Positions 27,468-36,027 of a stretch of 64,000 nucleotides of DNA are shown piece by piece (position 1 is the first letter of the stretch; each line of letters starts with the position of its first letter). The stretch is from Lachnospiraceae bacterium 28-4 (GTDB taxonomy: Bacteria > Bacillota > Clostridia > Lachnospirales > Lachnospiraceae). The notes beneath the pieces are model-generated. The model had not been told where the DNA came from and did no database searches. It was given only the letters and a program-made list of their open reading frames with translations. The translations under genes and the position numbers were made by a program. Location of the stretch: contig KE159599.1 in assembly GCA_000403275.2 (NCBI GenBank), forward strand, positions 645,391 through 709,390. Reading direction: 5' to 3'.

Positions 27468-27589
27468 CTGCGCCACCTCCCTCTTTCCTTATTTCCCCGA
27501 AGGGATAATGCCGACTGGCATAACGGCGATTGCCGCTTTCGAAAGCCGGGAGGCTGCCACCTTGCAACGCGATTGTTTCCTTGCTCACT

Positions 27590-27618
27590 ATTCTACTACA
27601 TTCTTATTCCCCTAACAA
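27590..27618 (-). promoter_or_regulatory. Toxin promoter, copy 2
   Basis: -35 TTGTTA (27613-27618), 17-base spacer, -10 TAGAAT (27590-27595), as in copy 1. Confidence 0.6.
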
Positions 27619-27659
27619 TGATTTGGTGTGTGACACTTAGTCCAATCTTCGCCCAAAGT

Positions 27660-27930
27660 CACGGAAAAGGGAAGCCGATAGAGATGGAAAGGGACGGGGG
27701 GCTGGTTTTCTGCTGAAGCTTCCAATCAGATTTCACTAATGAAATGGATAATGCGATAAAACCGAACGAGCCGGAAGCAACGGCATCCATGCCTATGCTT
27801 CCTGAACCCGCCCTCCCTGGCGGGTTCGCTCTGGTTATCGACCATTTCATAAGTGAAATTACTGATTGTACGCAACAGCAGAAAACCAGCCCCCGTCCCT
27901 TTCCATCTCTACCGGCTTCCCTTTTCCGTG
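27660..27930. repeat. Large palindromic element B (271 bp)
   Basis: Inverted arms of about 90 bases start and end with CACGGAAA, as in element A, but the arm sequence between is different. Near the core are GGTTTTCTGCTG and the box ATTTCACTAATGAAATGG, mirrored on the other side. The core (plus orientation) has hairpin 1 at 27773-27802 (outer GGAAGCA with TGCTTCC, inner GGCAT with ATGCC) and hairpin 2 at 27804-27827 (GAACCCGCC with GGCGGGTTC). It lies between the second toxin-antitoxin copy and a 19-base toxin remnant. Confidence 0.9.
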
Positions 27931-27941
27931 ACGTTTACAAA

Positions 27942-27960
27942 GTATGTATCCATCTGCGCC
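27942..27960 (-). pseudogene. Toxin start-region remnant
   Basis: These 19 bases match exactly the ribosome-site-to-start region of the Hol_Tox toxin genes (bases around the ATG and first codons). Nothing else of the module is left, and element B abuts it. It suggests a third module copy that was mostly lost. Confidence 0.5.
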
Positions 27961-27969
27961 TCAGCCGTT

Positions 27970-29397
27970 TCACAAATAATATCCCAAAAACCGGTTAAAC
28001 AAACTATAGGAAAATGCTGCCATCACATAAAGCATGACGCCAAGACAGATTATTTTTCCAATGACAGGCCGTATCATATCGGACAGCCGGCATAGCTTCC
28101 CGATCCCCAGAGTCACCAGATACATAAAGGGAATCAGGATTGGAAGAATGTACCGTCCTTGGGGCTGGAACTCCCATGTATAGGAATAAAAAACGCATAA
28201 ACCGATCGTAATCGCACATGCCAGCGCCATGCATATGTAAAAAGCCGCCCGGTATCTCTCGTCCCATTCCGTCCTTTTCCATTCTCCCTCTTCTCTCCGC
28301 CCTTTCCCATATGCAGCCCTGATTTTTTCTACTGGAAGAAATGCCGCCAGGCATCCGATGATCCAAAGCCGTTTATAATAAATATAAATCAATCCGTGGG
28401 TGGGGATGATCATCGGTCCGAACATGGCAATAAAACTATCCCGCATCAGCGTGATATAGCCCGTATCAAACAACATCTCCCGCAGACTCTTTCCCGCATT
28501 CTGATAAGTAAACCTTGTTAATGGATTATATTCCTCGGCAGCCGTCAAAATCGCGCAATCCCTTCTGGCATTCATGGCAATAATATCGCCCTGATAGAGA
28601 ATGGCATTTCTTGCAAACCACCACCCAATCCCCAGAAGAACAAACAGGGATATATAAAATCCCTTTCGGAGCAGCGGTTTCCATTCCACCCGAATCCCTC
28701 TTTCAAAATGGACATAACGGACGAAAAAGATCAACATCGCCGCCAGTATCATCCCATAGGCATTATAATAGGACATAGCGCACAACACAATCCCTGCGGA
28801 GAGCAGAAGGCAGCCCTTCCTGTCGAAATCCGCCCTTCTCGCCCTGAGCAGCGCATAAAATATAATCGCCACCGACAGCATCGCCATAGAATCCGTATTC
28901 ACATAGGAATGAATAAATATATTCTGAGGCAGGAAGACCACCAGAAGCGTAAACGTCCACTGGATATACGGGTTTCTCCATGCCTCCTTTGCCGTTTTGC
29001 GGACAAAATAAGCCATCAGGACACCAAAGCAGACATTGACCATGCGGGCGGCCAGCAGAAGCGTACCGCTGTCTTCCGTAAATAGCTTCAAAAACCGGAG
29101 CAGAAAACCCTGAATAATATAAGTCAAAATAGGCTGAAAAGCATAGGATGCGCCATACCCCGCCAAAATCACCTCGGGATCGGCCCCATGAGGGAGTACG
29201 CCGTGGCGGCATATGTAATCCACGACCTTAAAACGATTAATCTCATCCGGCGGATCGCCGAAAGGCTGCACCACGGCAAAACATGTAATCGAAGCAAATA
29301 CAAGCAGATAAAAGACGATTTCCACCGCCAGTTCCAGCCTTCCATTCTTATTCCTTTGACGCTTTTTTCTTCCTGTCCAGCTATTTTTCCTCTCCAT
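27970..29397 (-). CDS. Polytopic membrane protein, DUF2142/GT-C-like
   Basis: 475 residues, around eleven membrane segments. An early loop has PFGDPPDEINRFK, matching the acidic first loop of DUF2142 and related GT-C membrane glycosyltransferases. A basic N-terminus precedes the first helix. It may transfer a sugar from a polyprenyl-phosphate donor on the outer face; a DPM1-like enzyme that could make such a donor is first in the same operon (32.6-33.5 kb). It is last of four genes; element B follows the stop after 40 bases. Confidence 0.7.
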   Translation of the reverse strand: MERKNSWTGRKKRQRNKNGRLELAVEIVFYLLVFASITCFAVVQPFGDPPDEINRFKVVDYICRHGVLPHGADPEVILAGYGASYAFQPILTYIIQGFLLRFLKLFTEDSGTLLLAARMVNVCFGVLMAYFVRKTAKEAWRNPYIQWTFTLLVVFLPQNIFIHSYVNTDSMAMLSVAIIFYALLRARRADFDRKGCLLLSAGIVLCAMSYYNAYGMILAAMLIFFVRYVHFERGIRVEWKPLLRKGFYISLFVLLGIGWWFARNAILYQGDIIAMNARRDCAILTAAEEYNPLTRFTYQNAGKSLREMLFDTGYITLMRDSFIAMFGPMIIPTHGLIYIYYKRLWIIGCLAAFLPVEKIRAAYGKGRREEGEWKRTEWDERYRAAFYICMALACAITIGLCVFYSYTWEFQPQGRYILPILIPFMYLVTLGIGKLCRLSDMIRPVIGKIICLGVMLYVMAAFSYSLFNRFLGYYL

Positions 29398-29415
29398 CTA
29401 TATCCCTGCCCTTCC

Positions 29416-31191
29416 TCAATATGCCATATCGCTTCCGCAGCAATATACATAAACCGCATAAGGAGCCTCTTCTGCCTCATAGGCTTTTATCAGATGCAGC
29501 CCGGCTTCATCGGCGTTGCCCAGTTCAAATCGTGAAAATATATATTTTCCTCCCAGATCCGCAAACGCCCCGGCATCTATATAAATATCTTTGTCCTCCA
29601 CCGTAAAAGACTTAAACTGACTTACCACCGACAGATCCGTTCCCGAATAAAGATATGCCCTGGCACCCCAATCATCATAATAGGCCCGGCTGGCCTCCAC
29701 CCGCTCCAGCGCCGGAGCAATGATCCTGCGAAAATCCTCCTTATAACTTTGCGGATAAAAACCGAGGTAGCCGTCCAGCGTGGCGATTCCGTTATATTCT
29801 AACACGGCCGGATGAAAGCCGTAAGCCGCCGACCATTCTCCCTCATAACCGATATCCTCCTTCACCTTCTCAAACAGATCGCAGGAATAAAATTCCCGGA
29901 AATTCATTTCGTCAATCTCTTTCCCTTTTATGATTTCCAACGCTTTATTCTTGCAGGTAAAAAACAGGTCGTTATACCTGGAAGGCGTCAGCAGAATCAC
30001 GGCCGCCGCCGCCAGCGCCAGCCCATTTGCCGCCCAGCGGCTCCAGCGCCGGATCGCTTCCCGCCCCTCCGTTCCAAAAGAAAACGTATACATCCTCTGC
30101 AAAATCATAAAATATGCCCCATACCAGAGAAAAGGACTAAAAAACACGGTACGGTTGAACTGAAAGCCTTTCAGGGGAGGAACAAGCATTTCCACCATCC
30201 GCCGGAAGGCCCCCCAATTATAAATACCATATACCACGCTGTTAAACACCAGAAGCAGCATCAACAGATTATAGACATCATGGAAAATCGCTTTGTATTT
30301 CCTCTCCGCCACATATTTCCCATTCCGCCAGAAAAAATACCCTGCACATATCCATAAAACCAGCTTATCATGAACGCTTTCCGCATGAAACATGCCATGC
30401 AGCCATACATCCGCACTCTGGGCCATTATCTCTCCCGCCGTCAGATCCGCCTCTGCCATAGTAGCGCGAATCGTTTCCACGCCTCCGAAAAGCATAACGT
30501 AAAATAAACGATATTCAAAAAACACATATCCAAGCCCCAGTACCACCAAAGCGGCCATCAAAGATACCGGTGCCTTTCTGTCCCTGATCCACAGCCAGAT
30601 AATCCCGGCCAGAAGATACGCAAGAATAAAAAAACCATGATAAGAAAAATAAGAGAAAAAGGGATAGCAGAATAACAAGACATACAGCTTTACGGAGGGT
30701 TTCCTGTAAATCCGCAGCAGAAGATACAGCGCCAGCGGAATTGACGCGAACGGAATACCAAAAGCCGGAAATAAGTTCAAAATTCCATAACAAAACCCCA
30801 TCATGGCCGCCATCGGCCTATATTTTACAAAATCCTCCCCATACCATTCCTTTGCCAGCATCCAAACGGATGCCAATGATATCGCCACTTTCAGCAGATA
30901 TCCTGTAATATAGGCCGCAAAAGGGGGAAGCAAAAAATAGAGCAGCGTATAAAGAGACAGCTCCGAAGGCAGATTATCCCTTGTGACCCCGCCCAAAAAA
31001 GGTACATCAACGCCATGGGAAAAAAAGCTGTCCGTATTTTTCAACATACCGAACTGTGCCATAAACAGATCCAGATTATCATGCACCGCAATATAGCTGC
31101 TTTCTCCAAAAACAATATATACCGCGGAAACGGACAATAAAAATGCCCCTATGAAAATAACGTACCAATTACCGATGATTCTTTTCTTCAT
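29416..31191 (-). CDS. Large polytopic membrane protein, DUF6044-like
   Basis: 591 residues with about ten membrane segments, then a soluble C-terminal region of about 170 residues (from roughly 420). The first external loop has VHDNLDLFMAQFGML, an acidic pattern like GT-C enzymes. The start overlaps the preceding gene by 23 bases, and the ribosome site is poor, so translational coupling is likely. Its role is probably glycan modification or transfer outside the membrane, judged from fold and operon only. Confidence 0.68.
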   Translation of the reverse strand: MKKRIIGNWYVIFIGAFLLSVSAVYIVFGESSYIAVHDNLDLFMAQFGMLKNTDSFFSHGVDVPFLGGVTRDNLPSELSLYTLLYFLLPPFAAYITGYLLKVAISLASVWMLAKEWYGEDFVKYRPMAAMMGFCYGILNLFPAFGIPFASIPLALYLLLRIYRKPSVKLYVLLFCYPFFSYFSYHGFFILAYLLAGIIWLWIRDRKAPVSLMAALVVLGLGYVFFEYRLFYVMLFGGVETIRATMAEADLTAGEIMAQSADVWLHGMFHAESVHDKLVLWICAGYFFWRNGKYVAERKYKAIFHDVYNLLMLLLVFNSVVYGIYNWGAFRRMVEMLVPPLKGFQFNRTVFFSPFLWYGAYFMILQRMYTFSFGTEGREAIRRWSRWAANGLALAAAAVILLTPSRYNDLFFTCKNKALEIIKGKEIDEMNFREFYSCDLFEKVKEDIGYEGEWSAAYGFHPAVLEYNGIATLDGYLGFYPQSYKEDFRRIIAPALERVEASRAYYDDWGARAYLYSGTDLSVVSQFKSFTVEDKDIYIDAGAFADLGGKYIFSRFELGNADEAGLHLIKAYEAEEAPYAVYVYCCGSDMAY

Positions 31192-32608
31192 TCCCTAACC
31201 ATTTTCCTTTGTTCCCATTCCGCCACAAAGCCCGGCCTTTTATTTCATCATAAATCATCATCGACAGAGCTGTGTAAAACAATCCCATACTATAAATCAT
31301 ATAACGCGGCTGACAGAAAATCATAGCGCCCACGACAAAGCAGTTTACCGCCACGCTGCCAAAGACGATCTCAGCCATCGTCCCGCTTTCATCCCTTTTC
31401 GCCCAGCCTTTATTCCTCCATATGCGGCGCGCATAAAGCAGCAAATACAGAATATAAGCCGCTGCTGCGCAAAGGTTCAGATAACGGTTTACCCTTGCGA
31501 TAGAATTAATAAAGCCTTTCCATGTATTCGATACATACACGCGGATCAGATTTCCCTTTTTCTGGCCAAACAACGTCTTCACCATAGCATTGCAATATTC
31601 GTCATATTTCAAGACCGCATCAATGCCCGTATATCCATCATGCTCCCTGACGTATCCCTGCACTACCGGATTAATAATACCATAGCCGATCGCATCGTAA
31701 CTGTCCGCATAATGGGAAGAAAGATCCACCCATCCCTCGGGCGCATAAGCGATCTTAAGCCCCTGTCTGTCCGCTTCCGCAAAAATCTCCTCATAGAGCC
31801 CCCGAAGCGTCTCATCCTCAAACAGGCCGCTATCTTCCGCCTCCGCAGTATAGACCAGCGTGCAAAGCATCCCCATGGAATTGCCCGAATGCTCAATCCA
31901 TGCCCCCCTGACACAATAATTATAAAGTCTGTCCGTAAACTTACAGGCAAAGAATATCCCGGCAGTCAGAACAAGCAGAAACAGCAGCTTTTTCACCCTT
32001 TTTTCTTTTATCAGATAATAAAGGAGAAACACTGCCGCCATCAGGCAGATCGTAATCAGCATCTGCTTCCGCAGATTCACCAGCAGCAACGCAAAAAATA
32101 CCGTCCCTGCCAGATTTCTTTTTTTCTCCTCCATCATATACCGGTACAACTGCACGATAAAAAGAACATACAGCGACAGCCCAAGCCCTTCCGTCATAAT
32201 ACTGCAAATATAGGAAGAACGTCTGGCCGCTACAAATCGACATAAAATAGTAACGCCAAACTGAAAGAGTACCGAAAGAAGCGCCAGTATGTTGCTGTTC
32301 CCTTTATCCCTTTTCACCGTCACAGCCAGTTTCCATGTCGCATAAGCCGCAAGAAGGCTCTGGACAAACACTACCGGCACCAGATAACTTTCCTCGCCAA
32401 ACATTCGCCGGAATATCCAAAGAAACGTAGGATACAACGGTTCTCTCGTCAAATCCATCGTCGCGTAACTAAGGGAGTCCTTACACCAGACCGGCCCGTC
32501 ATAAAAGGCAAAAAAGAGATAAAATCCCAGCGATGCCGCCAATAGGCCGAGTTCCCATTTATCCCACTTTTTCCCCATCTTCTTCCCGATATCAGTCCAC
32601 ATCCCCAC
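31169..32608 (-). CDS. Polytopic membrane protein, possibly GT-C-like
   Basis: 479 residues with about ten membrane segments. An early loop with WCKDSLSYATMDLTREPLYP has acidic residues as in GT-C proteins, and a soluble stretch of about 120 residues lies between later helices. I choose GTG at 32608 because GGAGG is 7 bases upstream; ATG two codons later is the alternative. It overlaps the end of the GT2 gene by 17 bases. No exact family is recognised. Confidence 0.68.
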   Translation of the reverse strand: MGMWTDIGKKMGKKWDKWELGLLAASLGFYLFFAFYDGPVWCKDSLSYATMDLTREPLYPTFLWIFRRMFGEESYLVPVVFVQSLLAAYATWKLAVTVKRDKGNSNILALLSVLFQFGVTILCRFVAARRSSYICSIMTEGLGLSLYVLFIVQLYRYMMEEKKRNLAGTVFFALLLVNLRKQMLITICLMAAVFLLYYLIKEKRVKKLLFLLVLTAGIFFACKFTDRLYNYCVRGAWIEHSGNSMGMLCTLVYTAEAEDSGLFEDETLRGLYEEIFAEADRQGLKIAYAPEGWVDLSSHYADSYDAIGYGIINPVVQGYVREHDGYTGIDAVLKYDEYCNAMVKTLFGQKKGNLIRVYVSNTWKGFINSIARVNRYLNLCAAAAYILYLLLYARRIWRNKGWAKRDESGTMAEIVFGSVAVNCFVVGAMIFCQPRYMIYSMGLFYTALSMMIYDEIKGRALWRNGNKGKWLGNEEKNHR

Positions 32609-33533
32609 GCTCTTTCCTCCCCTGGATCATATTCAGCCGGAATTCAAAATCTCTTCTGTTCTTCAGCGCCATATTGGACAAGATAAGTCCTGAAAAAAAG
32701 GACTGTATGGCTGCCAGCATGACAAAACCGCATACGAACAGCGTCGGAAACTTATCCACCATTCCTGTTTTGATAAAATCCACCAGGACAGGAATAAAAA
32801 AGACAATCGATACTGCCGCCAGGAGTACGGCCAGCAACGTGAAAAAGCCCAGCGGCTTATAATCCTTATACAGCTTTCCTATCGTTCCAAGCACTTTCAA
32901 CCCATCCGCATAAGTGTTTAATTTGGATTCGCTTCCCTCCGGCCGATCCCTGTAATCCACGACCACGTTCTCAATCTGCATATTATTGGATACCGCATGG
33001 ATCGTCATCTCTGTCTCGATCTCAAATCCTTTGGACAGCACCGGAAAAGTTTTTACAAAACCATAGCTGAAAGCCCTGTAGCCTGTCATAATATCTTTAA
33101 TATCACAGCCAAACAACCGGTTAATGCTTCCCCTCACCAGACTGTTTCCCATATTATGAAAAGGCCTTTTATTTTCAGTAAAATACGTGGACGACAGCCT
33201 GTCCCCCACCACCATATCCGCATTATGATTCAGCACCTTGTCCACCATCTCTGCGGCATACTCCATCGGGTAAGTGTCATCCCCGTCCACCATTACATAA
33301 CACTCCGCCTCCACCTCGCGGAACATGCGCCGAATCACATTTCCTTTCCCCTGCATATACTCATTCCGCACCAGCGCTCCCGCCTCTGCGGCCAACTCCG
33401 CCGTTCTGTCGCTGGAGTTATTATTATATACATAAATCACCGCCTCAGGCAAAGCAGCTCTTGCATCCTTCACTACTTTGGCAATCGTTTTTTCCTCGTT
33501 ATAACACGGTATCAGCACTGCTATCTTATCCAT
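32592..33533 (-). CDS. DPM1-like GT2 with two C-terminal membrane helices
   Basis: 313 residues. The GT2 domain begins IAVLIPCYNEEKTI, with VMVDGDDTYP as the metal-binding site and MTGYRAFSYG later. Two hydrophobic segments at about 235-260 and 270-290 anchor the C-terminus. Enzymes of this kind make polyprenyl-phosphate sugars used by membrane GT-C enzymes, and three membrane proteins with GT-C-like loops follow in the operon. Sugar is unknown. Element C lies about 140 bases upstream. Confidence 0.88.
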   Translation of the reverse strand: MDKIAVLIPCYNEEKTIAKVVKDARAALPEAVIYVYNNNSSDRTAELAAEAGALVRNEYMQGKGNVIRRMFREVEAECYVMVDGDDTYPMEYAAEMVDKVLNHNADMVVGDRLSSTYFTENKRPFHNMGNSLVRGSINRLFGCDIKDIMTGYRAFSYGFVKTFPVLSKGFEIETEMTIHAVSNNMQIENVVVDYRDRPEGSESKLNTYADGLKVLGTIGKLYKDYKPLGFFTLLAVLLAAVSIVFFIPVLVDFIKTGMVDKFPTLFVCGFVMLAAIQSFFSGLILSNMALKNRRDFEFRLNMIQGRKERGDVD

Positions 33534-33673
33534 TATTTACTCTCTATTCTTTCTTGATTTATTCTGCATATTCTGACTTTTCCTCTATAGTATATCCGTC
33601 ATAAGGTATATTTTAACAGAATCTTACGGTTTCGTCTATATATGGGATAGAAATCAGGTTGGAGAACGAGGAA

Positions 33674-33999
33674 AGATTTGGAAGAGTTTGGAAACGGAGG
33701 GGCGGTTTGGCAGCAGCAGGGGTGGCGCGGCAGCGGGGCGGGGTTTTCCAGGTGGATCTTTTCATCAGATTTCACTAATGAAATGGATGGAATTTTGTCA
33801 AACTGGCCGGGTCGGAAATGAAGGGCATCCATGCCCTGCATTTCCTATAATTGCCATCCATGGCAATTATTCCCTGGGGGTTCGACCATTTCATAAGTGA
33901 AATTGCTGATGAAAAGCAACACCTGGAAAACCCAGCCCCGCTGCCGCCCACCCCTGTCGCTGCCAAACCGCCCCTCCGTTTCCAAACTCTTCCAAATCT
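33674..33999. repeat. Large palindromic element C (326 bp)
   Basis: Arms of about 110 bases are over 90% complementary, rich in purines on one strand, with a GGTTTGGCAGCAGCAGGGG segment shared with element E. The core (plus orientation) has hairpin 1 at 33814-33845 (outer GGAAATG with CATTTCC, inner GGGCAT with ATGCCC) and hairpin 2 at 33847-33870 (ATAATTGCC with GGCAATTAT). The boxes ATTTCACTAATGAAATGG and its mirror flank the core. The gap 33534-34366 otherwise holds no gene. Confidence 0.9.
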
Positions 34000-34246
34000 C
34001 TAATTCTCCCACCCCAACTAATTTCATACCAAAAAGCAAAAACGGCAACTACATATTTGTTAAGTGGTGGTGGAATAATAGAAGCCCCATGTCCCATAGT
34101 GATGCGTCTCCCCTGGCGGACGGGTTCGGCCGGAGGGAAGGCGGGTTTTCCGGGTGTTACGCGAAATCAGCCATTTTACTTATGAAATGGTTCATAAGCC
34201 AAGGTAAAATTGCCATGGATGGTAATGTCATTAAGTTAGGCTTTGT

Positions 34247-34296
34247 AATACCGAAGTGATCACAGCGATTGCTTCGGTATTATTTTGCTTTTTTTG
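34247..34296 (+). terminator. Terminator inside the left end of the IS
   Basis: AATACCGAAG (34247-34256) pairs with CTTCGGTATT (34272-34281), followed by a T-rich run. It would stop read-through from flanking DNA into the transposase gene, a common IS safeguard. Confidence 0.75.
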
Positions 34297-34366
34297 AAAA
34301 AGGTATTGACAAATCATCAAAAATGTGTGGCGGAGCCCTTGATGAAAACATACCAAGGAGGACTCC

Positions 34367-35689
34367 ATGAAACATATCACACATATTAAGGCCAGCCTTA
34401 GGAAGGCCATCAGGCACATATCCGACCAGAAAGAACAATTCGTCTGGAACAGCAAAACCGATTTTACCCGCAGAAAAAAACTCGACTTCCCTACCATGCT
34501 GCGCTTCCTTCTCCAGATGGAAGGCAGCACCATCCGCAACGAACTCACCGATTATTTTCATGACAGCCCGGACTGCCCTTCCCCTTCTGCCTTCTACCAG
34601 CAGCGCTTAAAGATAAAGCCCGATGCGCTCTATATGCTTTTCCGTACTTTTACCGCCCAGTATAAAGGGACCCGCTGGAAGGGATACCGCCTGCTGGCTG
34701 TGGATGGGTCCACGATTTATACCCCCAGGAACGAAAAGGATGCTTCCTCTTATCTCTTTAACGGCGCCGGAAAGAAGGGATGGAACTGCGTACATATGAA
34801 TGCCCTTTATGACCTTATGGACGGCCTGTATGTGGACGCGGCCGTCCATCCCGGGAAGAAGCCGGGGGAGCAGGCGGCGCTGAAGCCTATGCTGGACCGG
34901 CTCAGCGACCCGGGGCATTCCATCATCATCGGGGACCGCGGCTATGAATCCTTCCAGATGGTTGCCGACCTCGAGGCCCGCGGCATCCCGTTTGTCATCC
35001 GGGTCAAAAAGCCTTCCAGCAACTGGGGGTTCCTTGCAAAGGCAGACTTCCCGGAGCAAAAGGAGTTTGACCTTCCATTCACCTGCAAAATAGCCCATGC
35101 CAATTCCTTCAAGGGAAACAAGAGCCGCGCCAGAATGCTGGGGGAGGGATACCGGCCTGGCAACCGCTGCTTTTCCTATGTTTCCAAGGACTCCCCCACT
35201 TACCACTTCCAGCCCATGAGGGTGGTCAGATGCGGCAACGACCTGCAGGAGGGGGAACCGGTATACCTCCTTACGAACCTGCCGGAAGGACGCTTTGGCT
35301 TATCGGAAATCAAAGAGCTGTACAAGCTGCGCTGGGGGATAGAGACTTCTTTCCGGGAATTAAAATATGCCCTTTCGCTGCTCCATTTCCATTCAAAAAA
35401 GATGGACCTTATGATGCAGGAGATCTTTGCAAGGCTTACCATGTACAACTTCAGCCACATGATTACCAGTCAGTTGAAGCCTGAAGTGAAACCGGGGAAA
35501 AAACACGCCCGGCAGATCAATCATACATATGCGGCAAAAATATGCAAGGAATACTTCCGCAATAAAATCGGCCCATCCCATTTGAAAGCACTTATACTGC
35601 GCCATACATTGCCCATCCGCCCTGACAGGCATTACGAACGTAAGGCCAACAAAAAGCAGCCAAGGACTTTCCACTACAGGATATCATAA
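34367..35689 (+). CDS. IS4-family transposase
   Basis: 440 residues. The DDE triad is visible: Asp in LLAVDGSTI (about 110), Asp in IIGDRGYES (about 188), and Glu in the signature YKLRWGIETSFRELK (about 325), which fits the IS4 rule Y-2-R-3-E-6-K. GGAGG precedes the ATG at 5 bases. No frameshift or stop is seen, so the enzyme should be functional. It cuts and pastes the element using its 23-bp ends. Confidence 0.95.
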   Translation: MKHITHIKASLRKAIRHISDQKEQFVWNSKTDFTRRKKLDFPTMLRFLLQMEGSTIRNELTDYFHDSPDCPSPSAFYQQRLKIKPDALYMLFRTFTAQYKGTRWKGYRLLAVDGSTIYTPRNEKDASSYLFNGAGKKGWNCVHMNALYDLMDGLYVDAAVHPGKKPGEQAALKPMLDRLSDPGHSIIIGDRGYESFQMVADLEARGIPFVIRVKKPSSNWGFLAKADFPEQKEFDLPFTCKIAHANSFKGNKSRARMLGEGYRPGNRCFSYVSKDSPTYHFQPMRVVRCGNDLQEGEPVYLLTNLPEGRFGLSEIKELYKLRWGIETSFRELKYALSLLHFHSKKMDLMMQEIFARLTMYNFSHMITSQLKPEVKPGKKHARQINHTYAAKICKEYFRNKIGPSHLKALILRHTLPIRPDRHYERKANKKQPRTFHYRIS

Positions 35690-36027
35690 TTCAGATAAAA
35701 TTTATAGATAAAATTCAGGCAGTGGAAACTGTCTTTTTGGCATGCAAAAAAGGGAGAAGAAAAATGCGAATTGTATGGTCTCAGTTATTCTCAAAGCCTA
35801 ACTTAATGACATTACCATGGATGGCAATTTTAGGAAATGCAGGGCACGGATGCCCTTCATTTCCGACCTGTTCGGTTTGACAAACCTCCATCCATTTCAT
35901 TAGTAAAATCTGATTTCCCGTTCCACCCGGAAAACCCGCCTTCCCTCCGGCCGAACCCGTCCGCCAGGGGAGACGCATCGCTATGGGACATGGGGCTTCC
36001 ATCCTTCCCCCACAACTACTCCCCCTT

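Larger units (their letters stand above)
26778..27654. repeat. Tandem duplication of a toxin-antitoxin module
   Basis: Two direct copies of about 415 bases (26778-27193 and 27240-27654), over 90% identical, each hold a complete type I toxin-antitoxin module: toxin gene, toxin promoter, antisense RNA gene and terminator. Differences are few and conserve the toxin protein. Confidence 0.92.
34223..35814 (+). mobile_element. IS4-family insertion sequence (1592 bp)
   Basis: Perfect 23-bp terminal inverted repeats (34223-34245 and 35792-35814) enclose one transposase gene. The 10-bp target duplication CCATGGATGG is present at 34213-34222 and 35815-35824. A terminator-like hairpin just inside the left end shields the transposase from outside transcription. 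All parts are intact, so the element may still be active. Confidence 0.95.
34081..36000. repeat. Large palindromic element D, split by an insertion sequence
   Basis: Arms 34081-about 34190 and about 35885-36000 are nearly perfect inverted repeats with their own sequence (GGACGGGTTCGGCCGGAGGG region). The core is in minus orientation. Hairpin 1 (35833-35864) has the same outer stem as element C. Hairpin 2, with centre CCATGGATGG, is interrupted by the insertion sequence, leaving halves at 34206-34222 and 35815-35831. Without the insertion the element would be about 320 bp. It ends 28 bases after the stop of the MBOAT gene. Confidence 0.88.

Noticed and set aside
26778-27654. Direct repeats as a CRISPR array
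   Set aside because: Only two copies of 415 bp, with no spacer pattern and no cas genes; they encode a toxin-antitoxin module.
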